DNA from: Bdellovibrionaceae bacterium UBA6776
GTDB lineage: Bacteria > Bdellovibrionota > Bdellovibrionia > Bdellovibrionales > UBA1609
Reading direction: 5' to 3'
Length of the DNA stretch: 42,280 nt
NCBI GenBank assembly: GCA_002453155.1
Contig: DKGG01000048.1
Span: forward strand, 1-42,280
Shown one piece after another: positions 33,047 to 41,991 of this stretch. Both the position numbers and the translations under genes were made by a program. The notes beneath the pieces were generated by a model. That model had not been told where the DNA came from and made no database searches. It saw nothing but the letters and a program-made list of their open reading frames with translations. The stretch's first letter is position 1; each line of letters opens with the position of its first letter.

Positions 33047-33931
33047 ATGACCCCTTGGATCAACTATCATCATCTTTTTTACTTCAAAACCATTGCGGAA
33101 GAAGGAAGTGTTTCAAAAGCTGCGGAAAAATTAAAATTAGGTCAGCCCACCCTCAGTGCTCAGTTGAAACAATTTGAGGAAGTCTTGGGAATTTTGCTTT
33201 TTGAAAGACAGCACAAAAAATTGATTCTGACCGAGCAGGGTAAAATTGCACTGGACTACGCAAAGAACATTTTTAAAATGGGCTCCGAAATGTATGAAGT
33301 GCTTCATGACCGGGTGAAACCTTTAAGACCTCACCTTCACATCGGAGCCTTGGACAGCATTCCCAAGCAGATCATACTGGAACTTGTGCAATCCGCCTTA
33401 AAGTTGTCGCCCTGCCAAATCACTTTGTCGGAAGGGAAATCGGACGAATTGCTTCGAGAGTTGGCCGCCCACCGCATGGACATTGTTGCCACAAACTTTT
33501 TACCCATGGGTCCGGATGCGAAAGGATTGGTCTCCAGGTCCGTCATCAAGAAGAACGTTGCCTTCTATGCCGCGCCAAAATTTAAGAAACTTCTCAAAGG
33601 GTTTCCAAAATCCATTTCGGGCCAGCCCCTGATCTTTCCAACCTATGACAGTAAACTTCGCTATGATTTGGATCACTGGGCAAAAGTCCATAAGCTCGAG
33701 CTGGATATTGTTATTGAAAGTCAGGACATAGGAGTGAAAAAACTCATGGCCATTTCGGGCTTGGGCTTGATGCCAACGGCAACTCACACGGTGCCCCGAC
33801 AAATGCTTTCCTCCGAGTTGGTGGAGATTGGAAAGCTTCAAGGTGTGCACGAAGAACTCTTTCTATTGTCAGCCAAAAGAAAAGTTCCCCATCCCATTGC
33901 CGCGCGAATCTTTGAAAGTTTTCGTGTATAA
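33047..33931 (+). CDS. nhaR: LysR-family regulator, NhaR-like
   Basis: 294 residues from ATG 33047, supported by GGAGG 6 bp upstream. The N-terminus WINYHHLFYFKTIAEEGSVS, then KAAEKLKLGQPTLSAQLKQF is the NhaR form of the LysR helix-turn-helix. The rest is a periplasmic-binding-protein-like effector domain. NhaR activates nhaA in response to sodium in other bacteria. The divergent arrangement with nhaA supports the same role here. Confidence 0.92.
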   Translation: MTPWINYHHLFYFKTIAEEGSVSKAAEKLKLGQPTLSAQLKQFEEVLGILLFERQHKKLILTEQGKIALDYAKNIFKMGSEMYEVLHDRVKPLRPHLHIGALDSIPKQIILELVQSALKLSPCQITLSEGKSDELLRELAAHRMDIVATNFLPMGPDAKGLVSRSVIKKNVAFYAAPKFKKLLKGFPKSISGQPLIFPTYDSKLRYDLDHWAKVHKLELDIVIESQDIGVKKLMAISGLGLMPTATHTVPRQMLSSELVEIGKLQGVHEELFLLSAKRKVPHPIAARIFESFRV

Positions 33932-34047
33932 TTAAAAGCGATAATAATCAGATTTTTTATCTATTTTACCGATGCACCCAAAAACCTTTAACGTGAAGGG
34001 AGTGCGGGAATGATTCCTGAACTTCAATCGCCTTTAAGGAGGTGTAT

Positions 34048-35097
34048 ATGTTTCAGTCTAAGGAGTTGTCGCTAAAATCGATTCTTGGATCTAAAGAGGG
34101 AGTGCATTTGACTTCCTACCTTTTAAACCAAGGGGACGAACTTCATTTGAAAAATCAGATTTATGATTCAATGGCCGTGGCGAGAGAGCATCTTACAGAG
34201 GTCCTGACAGAAGAGGAGTTAAAGCATTTCCTCTCGCCCTTGATGCAGCTTTTGATGGATTCTCAGATTCTAAAAAATTTCAAATCAAATATCGGAATTT
34301 TTCGAACCAAAGACTCTTTCAGAATGCTCAATGTTCCCATTGAAGTTCAGCCGCTGTGTGTGGTTGCGACCAGCTTTCATGTAAAACCCCTTTTACGTTG
34401 GATCCATGCGGATCGGGAGTTTTTGGTTTTGGGAATTGAAGAGGATTCTGTGTCCCTTTATTCAGGAACCCAGTCTGGAAGACGTCACCTCGCAACCTTA
34501 GATATTTCAACGGAATCTCAAAAATTTGGAAATAAGGTCGACCGGTTCACCCATGGGATCAACGAATGGTTGTCGCAAATTGCAACTTCTAAAAAGGCTC
34601 CGCTGTTTTTGGCAGGCTCTCAGGATTTGGTAAAGGAAGTTGTTCAAAAATTAAAGTATCCAGCGGCGAAGATTGTTATTTTGAATTCGTCCTTCGACAG
34701 GGATGAGTCCTCTGAGATTTTCGCCGAAGCGAGGCAGTGGCTTCAGGCAGAGACGCGACGATCTTTAGAAGATGCATTGATTGAATTTCAAGGTGCTGAA
34801 AAATTAAAACAGGCGCAAAAAAATATATTTCAAATTGCAAAAGCAGCGGTGAAGGGGCGGATCAGTAAGTTGTTTGTCACAGAGGGAATTCAGATTTTCG
34901 GAAAGCTGGATTCTCGAACGGGAGGTGTTAGCATCAATCCCGACCATATGGATCACGAAGATGATGACCTTTTGGATGATCTCGCACAGACGGTTTTGGC
35001 TACGGGCGGGGAGGTGATCGTGTTGTCGAAAGATCAAAATCTCAGTGGTCGACCGATTCTTGCAATATTGAAAGACAAAGCCGGAGGTTTAAAATGA
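34048..35097 (+). CDS. bacterial archaeo-eukaryotic release factor-like protein (BAERF family 3; Balon-like)
   Basis: 349 residues from ATG 34048, with AAGGAGG 5 bp upstream. The layout is that of bacterial homologues of aeRF1/Pelota: an N-terminal domain, a middle domain with VATSFHVKPLLRWIHADREF and LGIEEDSVSLYSG, and a C-terminal eL30-like domain (ISKLFVTEGIQIFGKLD, then DLLDDLAQTVLATGGEVIVL). No GGQ peptide-release motif is visible. The Psychrobacter member Balon binds the ribosomal A site during hibernation. The 4-bp overlap with an HPF-like gene supports a hibernation or rescue role. Confidence 0.8.
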   Translation: MFQSKELSLKSILGSKEGVHLTSYLLNQGDELHLKNQIYDSMAVAREHLTEVLTEEELKHFLSPLMQLLMDSQILKNFKSNIGIFRTKDSFRMLNVPIEVQPLCVVATSFHVKPLLRWIHADREFLVLGIEEDSVSLYSGTQSGRRHLATLDISTESQKFGNKVDRFTHGINEWLSQIATSKKAPLFLAGSQDLVKEVVQKLKYPAAKIVILNSSFDRDESSEIFAEARQWLQAETRRSLEDALIEFQGAEKLKQAQKNIFQIAKAAVKGRISKLFVTEGIQIFGKLDSRTGGVSINPDHMDHEDDDLLDDLAQTVLATGGEVIVLSKDQNLSGRPILAILKDKAGGLK

Positions 35098-35483
35098 CAA
35101 GCATCGTATTCAAAGACCTAGAAAAATCAGAATTGGCGAAGAAGATTGCAATGGACAGTGTAAATGCAGTGATTGAGAAGTTTCCTGACCTCGAGGGGAG
35201 TCGAATTTCAATCACATTGAGCATGCAGAATTCTCCGCTGCAAGCGGGACCAGATGTTTTTACCGTCAAATTCAATTGTGGAAGCGGAAAATACAAGGGA
35301 GTGATTCTTGAGCGTTCTGCTTCCAATTTATATAAGGCCATGGCCCTTCTGTCGAATGGACTTCTTGAACGTCTCAATCGGTTTGGTGACAAACAAAGAG
35401 TGAGGGTTCAAAAGAGGGCTCGACTCCAAAGGGACCGGGCTCTCAGAATGAACTCGTCCCAGGATTCTACGGACGCACCCTGA
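35094..35483 (+). CDS. HPF/YfiA-like ribosome hibernation factor
   Basis: 129 residues with the S30AE layout: a first helix (SELAKKIAMDSVNAVIEKF), two strands (RISITLSMQNSP; DVFTVKFNCG), a third strand (YKGVILERSASN), a second helix (LYKAMALLSNGLLERLNRF), and a basic tail (KQRVRVQKRARLQRDRA). Such proteins block the 30S decoding and mRNA path in inactive ribosomes. It is the short type, without the dimerising C-terminal domain. It is translationally coupled to the BAERF gene. Confidence 0.75.
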   Translation: MTSIVFKDLEKSELAKKIAMDSVNAVIEKFPDLEGSRISITLSMQNSPLQAGPDVFTVKFNCGSGKYKGVILERSASNLYKAMALLSNGLLERLNRFGDKQRVRVQKRARLQRDRALRMNSSQDSTDAP

Positions 35484-35582
35484 TCAATTCTGTTGATAAT
35501 TAAAATCCAGAGGTCTAGCATGGAGTGCGGATTCCTAAAGATGAAGTTTTACTAAAGAAAAAGATTTAGAAGAGGTACAATT

Positions 35583-35783
35583 GTGGAAAAAAATATTGGA
35601 AGCGCAGAGCGAGTGATTCGAATTGTGGGTGGAGCCGTATTGGCCTCCTTGGCTTTTTGGGGACCCGCAAATCCTTGGTTTTTGTTAGGACTTGTTCCCT
35701 TGTTAACGGGTCTTCTCGGATGGTGTCCTCCCTATCAACTTTTAGGGATTTCCACCTGCAAACACAAAGTTTCTGCAGAATAG
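35583..35783 (+). CDS. DUF2892 small inner-membrane protein
   Basis: 66 residues with a GTG start preceded by AGAGG. The family pattern is complete: EKNIGSAERVIRIVGGAVLA, a first TM helix, FLLGLVPLLTGLLGWCPPYQ in the second, and the tail LLGISTCKHK. The function of DUF2892 is unknown; it is often found alone or fused to rhodanese domains. It ends 5 bp before the convergent lipoprotein gene. Confidence 0.85.
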   Translation: MEKNIGSAERVIRIVGGAVLASLAFWGPANPWFLLGLVPLLTGLLGWCPPYQLLGISTCKHKVSAE

Positions 35784-35788
35784 CGAGT

Positions 35789-36265
35789 TTACGGATTTGC
35801 CTTTTGGGCGGTCCAGGTTTTGGATTCATTGCCCAAGTCATCGAGCTCTGACACAGAGACTTCAGTGTCAGAGGTTTTTGAGATTTTGAGGTAGACATCC
35901 TCTGTCCAGGTTTTTACCGACGCAGAAACAATCTTGCCGTTGCAACTGGCAACCACTGTGGTTCCATCGCTAAGAACTTCTTCATCTTTTCCGGTGAGGA
36001 TTTCATAGGTGGAGCCATCCATTTCCACCTTCAATTTTAAGTTTTCTGTTTGAGGTTCAAAAACAAGACTTTCTAAGACCTGATCCTCCGTAGGTACAAA
36101 TTTTCCTTCAAAGGCCAAGCAGCCGTCTTTGGACTCCGGCTCTGGAATCTCCCCTTTTTCTTGATTGAGCTTTTGGCCAGGGCGTTTTGGGCCAGGGGCG
36201 CAAGAGCTTAAAAATGAGGTCGACAGCAAAAGAATCGCAAGAAAAGCAATGTAAGGGTTCTTCAT
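35789..36265 (-). CDS. small lipoprotein at the end of the iron-uptake operon
   Basis: 158 residues from ATG 36265. Signal peptide with lipobox (AFLAILLLSTSFLSSC), then a Pro/Lys/Glu-rich linker and a compact acidic beta domain with two further cysteines (DGCLAFEG, VASCNGK). No family is recognised. It begins 1 bp after the FTR1 stop and is probably co-transcribed with the iron genes. Its acidic nature might suit metal binding, but this is a guess. Confidence 0.75.
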   Translation of the reverse strand: MKNPYIAFLAILLLSTSFLSSCAPGPKRPGQKLNQEKGEIPEPESKDGCLAFEGKFVPTEDQVLESLVFEPQTENLKLKVEMDGSTYEILTGKDEEVLSDGTTVVASCNGKIVSASVKTWTEDVYLKISKTSDTEVSVSELDDLGNESKTWTAQKANP

Positions 36266-36266
36266 G

Positions 36267-36896
36267 TTAAAACCATCCTCGTGAAGACATTTGAGTGTAG
36301 GCATCGTAAAGAAATTGAAATCCCAAAAGAATCAAAATGCCGGAACTGATCTTAAAGAAAATTTGAAATCCCAAAGTTTGGAAAAAACGAGTGACCAAAA
36401 AATAGATTCCTGCGGCGCTGACAAGGGCAAGAAGCAATGAGTTTGCAAAAGAAAAGGTGAGTCCATTCCCCATCAAATCTCCGGATAAAAATAAAACCGT
36501 TTCCGCGCCCTCTCTCCCTACGGCAATGCAGGAAAGAAGTGCCAAGCTCCACATCTGATCTTCTTCAAGAAGTTCTTGAGCTTTTGATTTTAAGCTCTTG
36601 GAATAGAGTTTGGAAAATTTATGCATCCACCAGACAGTGTAAAAAATCATCAGGGCCGCAAGAGCCGGGAAAGCGATTTCAAGAAAGATCAAAACGCCCT
36701 TCGCGGCCCACTCGCTGACCGACAACAAGGCGTATCCAAGAGCCAAGCTGATGAAAATGCCAATGACCACTCCAAGTCCCACGGACCATTTAGCCGTTCG
36801 AAGTCCCGTTCGGCGCGCCACAGAGTAAAGAAGCCCTAAGATCAATAAGGCTTCAAAAGATTCTCTTAGAACGATGGAGTAGGTGGTCCAATTCAT
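36267..36896 (-). CDS. FTR1-family high-affinity iron permease (EfeU-like)
   Basis: 209 residues with seven likely TM helices. The first iron-site motif is in the first helix (VLRESFEALLILG, residues 11-15 RESFE) and the second reads AVGREGAETVLFLSG. Both Glu-containing motifs are needed in FTR1 proteins to pass iron coupled to its oxidation. It is preceded by a cupredoxin (4-bp overlap), and the imelysin, di-haem and porin genes lie upstream, so it is the membrane channel of the operon. Confidence 0.92.
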   Translation of the reverse strand: MNWTTYSIVLRESFEALLILGLLYSVARRTGLRTAKWSVGLGVVIGIFISLALGYALLSVSEWAAKGVLIFLEIAFPALAALMIFYTVWWMHKFSKLYSKSLKSKAQELLEEDQMWSLALLSCIAVGREGAETVLFLSGDLMGNGLTFSFANSLLLALVSAAGIYFLVTRFFQTLGFQIFFKISSGILILLGFQFLYDAYTQMSSRGWF

Positions 36897-37276
36897 TCCA
36901 TTTCCTGTGTAGATTCTTTTTTAAGAGCGAGGAGGGATCCTTTGCAGGAATCTTTGTGAAATTCTCCAAAGATGTCATGAGCTCCCTCTTTGATGTTTTT
37001 TACGCGAATCTTTACGGTTCGGCGCGGAGGGATGATTTTTTCTAAATTGAGAGAGCTGCTTTCAAATTCCTCCGTGGTGACATCTTCGTTCTTGATTTCT
37101 AGCCAAAAGCTTTCTCCAGCCTCCACCTGAATTTCAGAAGGTGTAAAGCGATGGTCTTTGATGGAAAGGGTGTAAGTCTTTTCTTCACTGGAAGCCATTG
37201 TTCGATTTGAAAAAGAGCTCAGCCCGAAAATGAAAACCGAGCAAAGGGCCGTGAATGTGATTTTTGAATGGAACAT
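36893..37276 (-). CDS. exported cupredoxin-domain protein (EfeO N-terminal-like)
   Basis: 127 residues; signal peptide about 1-28 and a single cupredoxin domain. The sequence YTLSIKDHRFTPSEIQVEAG, then TTEEFESSSLNLEKIIPPRR and DIFGEFHKDSCKGSL, is the form found fused to imelysin in EfeO or beside P19-like iron proteins. It probably binds copper or ferric/ferrous iron in the periplasm and feeds FTR1. Imelysin is encoded as a separate gene here, so the EfeO functions are split. Confidence 0.8.
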   Translation of the reverse strand: MFHSKITFTALCSVFIFGLSSFSNRTMASSEEKTYTLSIKDHRFTPSEIQVEAGESFWLEIKNEDVTTEEFESSSLNLEKIIPPRRTVKIRVKNIKEGAHDIFGEFHKDSCKGSLLALKKESTQEME

Positions 37277-37293
37277 TTGTCCTGCCTTTCTCC

Positions 37294-38793
37294 TTAAAGA
37301 GATTTTAAAAATGAAATTAAAGAATCCCTTTGGCTTTTTGAGAGCTTGGTAAAGAGCTCTCTAGACAGCTTGGATTCTCCTCCGTGCCACAAAATGGCTT
37401 CCTCTAAAGTGCGGGCGCGTCCATCATGAAGAAAACCCGCCCGAGGATTGATGACTTTTGTAAGACCAATTCCCCACAGGGCTCGGGTTTTCCAGTCCCG
37501 TCCTGAGGCTCGAAAATCCGATCGTCCATCGGCCAATCCTTCGCCCATGTCATGAAGGAGAAAGTCGGAGTAAGGATAGATCCTCTGACCGCTCAATTCG
37601 GAAATGGAGTGGGATCCTGTTTTATAGGACGGGTGATGGCAGTTTGTGCATCCAACCGTTTGAAACAGCTTTGCGCCCTCTAATACCTGTAGGTCTTCCA
37701 CATTTCTTCGAGAGGGAACAGCGAGGGTTTGGGAATAAAAGACCAAAGCTTGAGAAATTTCGTCACTGGCTTCAATTCCAGGTTTCCAATTTTGTTTAAA
37801 AGCTTCAAAGAGCTCCGTTCCCTCGATGCTTTCCTTGGGGAATGCGAAGTTCGTAACTCCCATGTCTCCGTTTAAAGCTCCAAGACTTTGGTGAAAAACC
37901 GAAGGGGTGTTGGCCTTCAAGCCAAATCGTCCCAACGAAAGTGGCACGGGATCCTTTTGAAGTTCTTTCTGGCGATCGATCACCCAGTTGGGTTTTCCGT
38001 GAATGCCCCATGCACTCAAATCTCTCTTTGCCAAATTCAGAATGTCCTCTTTAGGAATGGCTTCGATCAACCCAAGGCCAATCATAGGGGGAGTCATGCG
38101 AGGACTGGTTTGAACGTCTTTTGCTAAAATTCGAGAGGAACCCGGCGTGGTTTCGTCATAAGGAGAGCGAATTTGGAAAATGGGCTTTCGAAGTTCAACC
38201 TGTGTTCCGTCGGGATAGGTAAATTTGCTGAAATCATATTTCATCCAAACTTCCGCCAGGCCACTTCCGGGATTGTCTGCACGAAGTTTGAAACTTCCCA
38301 AGTGAAACAGTTGAAGACCAAATCCGGGAACGGGGATGGGAGAGCCCCAATTGTTTTCAGCGGACGGCGTTTCCTTAAGATCTTCCTTTAAGCTGATGCG
38401 CAAAAAAATCTGAGCGCCAGTTCCAAGTCGTGTCCACGGGTTGGTTGTTGGGACGATGGGCAGAGCGCCTCGACCGTCCTTTGCATGGCAGCCAATACAG
38501 CTCAAATGATTGTAGGTGGGGCCCAAACCATAGTCCGGTCGATTCAAGTCATCGGAAAACTTTTTGTCAAAGAGGCGGTCTCCCACCAAATGCTTTTTTT
38601 CAGACTCTTCCCTCAGGTTTGAAAGAGGGTTTCGATAAGCCGTGGCCGAGGGATATTTGCTTTCAAAAGTTCCCTCACCGGCAAGCTTTGAAGCTTTCAT
38701 CCAAGCTTCAACGTCATCCCCTAAGGACTGACCACTCCAAAAAAGATTGCAGATGGCAGCGAAGATCAAAACGTAAAAAAAGGCTTTGGGCAT
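37294..38793 (-). CDS. di-haem DUF1111 oxidoreductase-like protein
   Basis: 499 residues with a signal peptide. Two haem c motifs are seen: CIGCHAKDGRGALP at about 97-101 and CTNCHHPSYKTG at about 383-387. The layout (LFDKKFSDDLNRPDYGLGPT, RSPYDETTPG, RAGFLHDGRARTLEEAILWHGGE) fits the DUF1111/DHOR family of putative di-haem peroxidase-like enzymes. These often sit next to imelysin genes and may handle electron transfer for periplasmic iron redox. It lies 27 bp after the imelysin gene. Confidence 0.88.
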   Translation of the reverse strand: MPKAFFYVLIFAAICNLFWSGQSLGDDVEAWMKASKLAGEGTFESKYPSATAYRNPLSNLREESEKKHLVGDRLFDKKFSDDLNRPDYGLGPTYNHLSCIGCHAKDGRGALPIVPTTNPWTRLGTGAQIFLRISLKEDLKETPSAENNWGSPIPVPGFGLQLFHLGSFKLRADNPGSGLAEVWMKYDFSKFTYPDGTQVELRKPIFQIRSPYDETTPGSSRILAKDVQTSPRMTPPMIGLGLIEAIPKEDILNLAKRDLSAWGIHGKPNWVIDRQKELQKDPVPLSLGRFGLKANTPSVFHQSLGALNGDMGVTNFAFPKESIEGTELFEAFKQNWKPGIEASDEISQALVFYSQTLAVPSRRNVEDLQVLEGAKLFQTVGCTNCHHPSYKTGSHSISELSGQRIYPYSDFLLHDMGEGLADGRSDFRASGRDWKTRALWGIGLTKVINPRAGFLHDGRARTLEEAILWHGGESKLSRELFTKLSKSQRDSLISFLKSL

Positions 38794-38820
38794 TTTCGAC
38801 CTCTCTTTTAAGGTTTGTGA

Positions 38821-39897
38821 TTAGCCTTCAACAATGGGCAAAATTTTATTCGTAAAGGTCGCCGACAGTTCGTTTAAAAGTTGGATGATGTGTTCAATCT
38901 TTTTTCGGGGTTCAGGTTGTACGATGGCCTCTCGGAAAGGGATTTCCACGTCTCCGCCGATGCGACTCATTTCAAAAATAATTCGTCGTAGGGCACGCTC
39001 GGTGTTTTTCGCCAGCTCTGGATCTGTGTCCCGAACCACGTCGATGATTCCGGGTCCTGGAGTCGCTCGATAATCGCCGGAGTAAACATACAAAGCGCTT
39101 CGAACATTGTTTGAAAAGTCCGCGACGGAATTCCAGGAGAACGGAGACTCCACTAAGGATGGATCTGCAGAACCAATGGTGGATCCCATGGGGCCAGCAA
39201 TTTTGCCGTTGGCCACTTCGTCCAAAATACCAATGATCCCTTTCACGTATTCACTCAGTACGGCTTGCGTGGTGGGATAGAAAGGGTTGTTCGGCCCCGG
39301 CCGACTGATGATTTCCACAAAACCCGGAAGGGAAGGATTGTCCGGGTCCGCGTTTGTTGTCCACGCATGTGCCAGTTGTCCGGTTTTCTCTACCAACAAA
39401 GCCGATGTGGAATCCAGGTATTCCAGTTCCTTCGAGGTCAATTCAGAGGCGACCTTTTTTTGCGCAGAGGTTCCCTCTCCAAAGAGCAAATATTCCACCG
39501 TGTGAAAGCCCTGCAAGTTGGCGCCAAGGTTTCGGACGAAATCCAAATCCAAAGTGCGGTTGGAGGCCAAGACAGCTTGCAGGTCAATTTTATTCAGGGG
39601 CCAAGTGTCAATGCTTGGGTCCAAGCCGAGTGAGCTGACAGGGCCATAAAGAAAGGCTTCGGAAGTCTCCCATGGTTGACGACAATCTCTCCAAGCCTGC
39701 TGAGCTTTCAGCATGTTTTCTTGAGTGGGCGACGACTTCAATGTGAGGATGGAGGCGTGAAGGTCTGCTGCGCGGGACGCAAGATCCACATAATCTTGGA
39801 CAATCACTTTGCGCGCGATGTGATCCACGATTTCCTCGGGGGTGACGGCATGACTGTTGAGGCCGACCAGTAAAGCTGCAATCCAAAGAAATTTCAT
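38821..39897 (-). CDS. imelysin-family periplasmic iron-uptake protein
   Basis: 358 residues with signal peptide MKFLWIAALLVGLNSHA. The conserved imelysin GxHxxE site is in NLQGFHTVEYLLFG, and the second-half repeat has ENPSLPGF-like and QLLNELSATFTNKI stretches. Imelysin proteins are iron-regulated and bind iron or haem at the cell surface or periplasm. It has no cupredoxin domain of its own; that is supplied by the separate gene at 36893. It lies between the porin and the di-haem protein genes. Confidence 0.88.
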   Translation of the reverse strand: MKFLWIAALLVGLNSHAVTPEEIVDHIARKVIVQDYVDLASRAADLHASILTLKSSPTQENMLKAQQAWRDCRQPWETSEAFLYGPVSSLGLDPSIDTWPLNKIDLQAVLASNRTLDLDFVRNLGANLQGFHTVEYLLFGEGTSAQKKVASELTSKELEYLDSTSALLVEKTGQLAHAWTTNADPDNPSLPGFVEIISRPGPNNPFYPTTQAVLSEYVKGIIGILDEVANGKIAGPMGSTIGSADPSLVESPFSWNSVADFSNNVRSALYVYSGDYRATPGPGIIDVVRDTDPELAKNTERALRRIIFEMSRIGGDVEIPFREAIVQPEPRKKIEHIIQLLNELSATFTNKILPIVEG

Positions 39898-39914
39898 ATT
39901 TTCCCCCTTAAGAG

Positions 39915-41132
39915 TTAAATGGTTCCTGTATCAAATCCAAATTGAAACAAAATTGTTTGAGTGGAAGGAAGTCCCTCCAGTTGCGTGGACTCTTGCCAAC
40001 CATGAAGTTTCCAAAAACATCGGCTCCATTGATGATAGATGCCAAGGCCCTGTTGCTGAACTTCGTATCGTGGGTCGGCGAAAACACTGCCTTCAACTTC
40101 CGCGAAGGTGTTGACGTGTTCGAAAAGGGCAAAGGCACTCCAGTTTTCCAGGAAGTCCCAGCGCAATTGAAAGGATTCTAGATTGGCTTTGGATCCAATG
40201 GATCCAAAATTTCCAGGTGCGGCCAAGCCTCCAAGGGTGTTGTTGGCTGTGACCACCGCTTCGGAATCGCTCAGTTCGCCTCTTAAAATTTGACCGGAAG
40301 CTATCACGGGCCCGAGCGACCAACTTCCCATCAAGGAATAGATCTTTACTGTGGCTCGAGCATCCAATTTGCCTCTTTTGTACCGATTTCTGGAAGTGTC
40401 ACCTTGGTAGTAGCCAAGAGCGAGGCCCCGTCCTCGAAGGGCGTCTCCGTATTCCACGGATGCAAGTGCAGCCAGGTCATCGGCGTTCATGGTTTCGAAT
40501 TGTCGTTGGTGGCCGCCACCGATCCAATTGTACTTTCTGAAAAATTCGGAGTTCAAACCAGAAACCACGCCACCGCGAAGAACAAAGTCCCTCCATCGAG
40601 ACTCCACTTGAACTCCGGTTTCCTTCCACTGGTTGGGAATCATGCGAGCTTCCAGATTGGAAAATTGAGGGGAAGCAGAGTCCATGGGGCTTTCTTGCGC
40701 GGAATTTAAAGACAAATAGAGTTTGGATTTTCCAATAATTAAGTAGGTAGAATCCACCAGCCGAGTTCTATAATAGGCTTCACTGATGGCGACCTCTCCG
40801 CCGCGCTCCACTTCATTTTCAAATTCTCCAAACTCTTCGAAGTTGTCGTGCTCCAGGCTTGAGCCTGTGCCGCCATGTTCATACTCCAGCTCAATTTCCA
40901 GTTCATTGTTTTCGTCAAAAAGAAATTCGATTTCGGCTTCGATTTCTTTAAGATCTAAAGTTCTTCGGGATTCTGGAGTGAGGTCTTGTACGGTTTTGAA
41001 TTCTTCGAACTGGCGGACTTCAAAAACACCATAGGCACGTTTGCGGATTTGAATTTCAGATTGGGCCCAAGTCAGCGGGGTGGCAAGCGCGCAAGAAGCC
41101 AACAGCAGAATGTGAGTTATTGAAATGTTCAT
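39915..41132 (-). CDS. outer-membrane porin-like beta-barrel protein
   Basis: 405 residues with a signal peptide (MNISITHILLLASCALATPLTWAQ). Many amphipathic strands alternate charged and aromatic residues (LEIELEYEHGGTG, AISEAYYRTRLVDSTYLIIG, FQLRWDFLENWSAFALFEHV), and the chain ends in a strand-like ILFQFGFDTGTI. An acidic loop (EEFGEFENEVERGG) may bind cations. It is the first gene of the iron-uptake operon and probably admits iron or a complex across the outer membrane. The ATG lacks a clear ribosome site. Confidence 0.75.
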   Translation of the reverse strand: MNISITHILLLASCALATPLTWAQSEIQIRKRAYGVFEVRQFEEFKTVQDLTPESRRTLDLKEIEAEIEFLFDENNELEIELEYEHGGTGSSLEHDNFEEFGEFENEVERGGEVAISEAYYRTRLVDSTYLIIGKSKLYLSLNSAQESPMDSASPQFSNLEARMIPNQWKETGVQVESRWRDFVLRGGVVSGLNSEFFRKYNWIGGGHQRQFETMNADDLAALASVEYGDALRGRGLALGYYQGDTSRNRYKRGKLDARATVKIYSLMGSWSLGPVIASGQILRGELSDSEAVVTANNTLGGLAAPGNFGSIGSKANLESFQLRWDFLENWSAFALFEHVNTFAEVEGSVFADPRYEVQQQGLGIYHQWSRCFWKLHGWQESTQLEGLPSTQTILFQFGFDTGTI

Positions 41133-41344
41133 GAGGCTTGGACGATGGAGCTGGTCCGGTCTTGGGTCAAGGACTCCCAGTAGATGAAACCGAAATGAAA
41201 ACCACCTGAAAGGGTGTCGAGATTTGCCCTTTCAAGGTTCACTCTTTTAAGGCTGTTCTCTGTCTGTAGAGGCAGGTTCAATTTTATTTGCCGTTCGGTT
41301 AAAACTTATCCGACTTTTTTAAGTTTCTCTTTTTTAGTTTTTAG

Positions 41345-41991
41345 ATCTTCTTCTTCAAAGTCCAAATTCCATAATCCCAGACCCATCCATCCCTGGACTC
41401 ACAATCGTTTTCCTTTCAGGAAAATCGCATCCTGCTCGATTGAGGTCTGTCATTATGGATTTTAGATCTTGGAAAAAGAATCCCGCAAAACACTTCCTTT
41501 CAAAAAAAGTATTTTTACAGGCGCCTATAAATTGGAAGATTAATCGGTCGCGAATTCGCCAATCTTTTGATTCTATTCTCTAACTAAGAATGCGGACGCA
41601 CCCATTCATGAAATATTCCAGTATTTTCCGGCAGTCCTTGCAGCTCCAGTTTTTTACTTCACCTTCAACGAATTCTTCTTCCAAAGTCTAAACTTCATAA
41701 TCCCAGACCTGTCCATCAAGGGGCTCACAATCTTTAGGATTCGAGGAAGCTCACTTTCAGGTTCAAAGATCCACAGAATCGGATACGTTCTTCCGTGAAC
41801 TCTTCTAGGAAGCGTTACTCATTTCTCAATTTCAAAGACCTCATCAAGCAAACGCGCCCATCCATGGGCTCACAAGTATTTTTCTTTTGAAAAAACACAT
41901 CCTGTTTTCTTGAGGTTTGCTCAATGAGGTCTCTGAACTTGAGAAACCTGTAACACTTCAAATGCTTCATTTTTTCAGGCGCCTATAAATT
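41345..41991. repeat. degenerate duplicated non-coding sequence
   Basis: The 1.15 kb after the porin start (41133-42280) has no believable gene. Within it, CAGGCGCCTATAAATT occurs exactly at 41518-41533 and 41976-41991, 458 bp apart. The roughly 60 bp at 41346-41406 recurs diverged at about 41673-41732 (ATAATCCCAGACC and CTCACAATC shared). A third related stretch at about 41855-41925 matches 41380-41455 (CCATCCAT, CTCACAA, CATCCTG, TTGAGGT shared in order). The TATAAAT in the exact repeat could be a -10 box. Their nature is unknown. Confidence 0.55.

Noticed and set aside
35566..35898. 110-codon reverse frame over the DUF2892 gene
   Set aside because: DUF2892 on the forward strand has an exact family pattern; the reverse frame is low-complexity.
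39265..39638. Forward frames of 72-122 codons inside the imelysin gene
   Set aside because: Antisense shadows of a conserved gene in GC-richer sequence.
41133..41220. Fur box upstream of the porin gene
   Set aside because: No stretch resembling GATAATGATAATCATTATC was found by eye in this gap.
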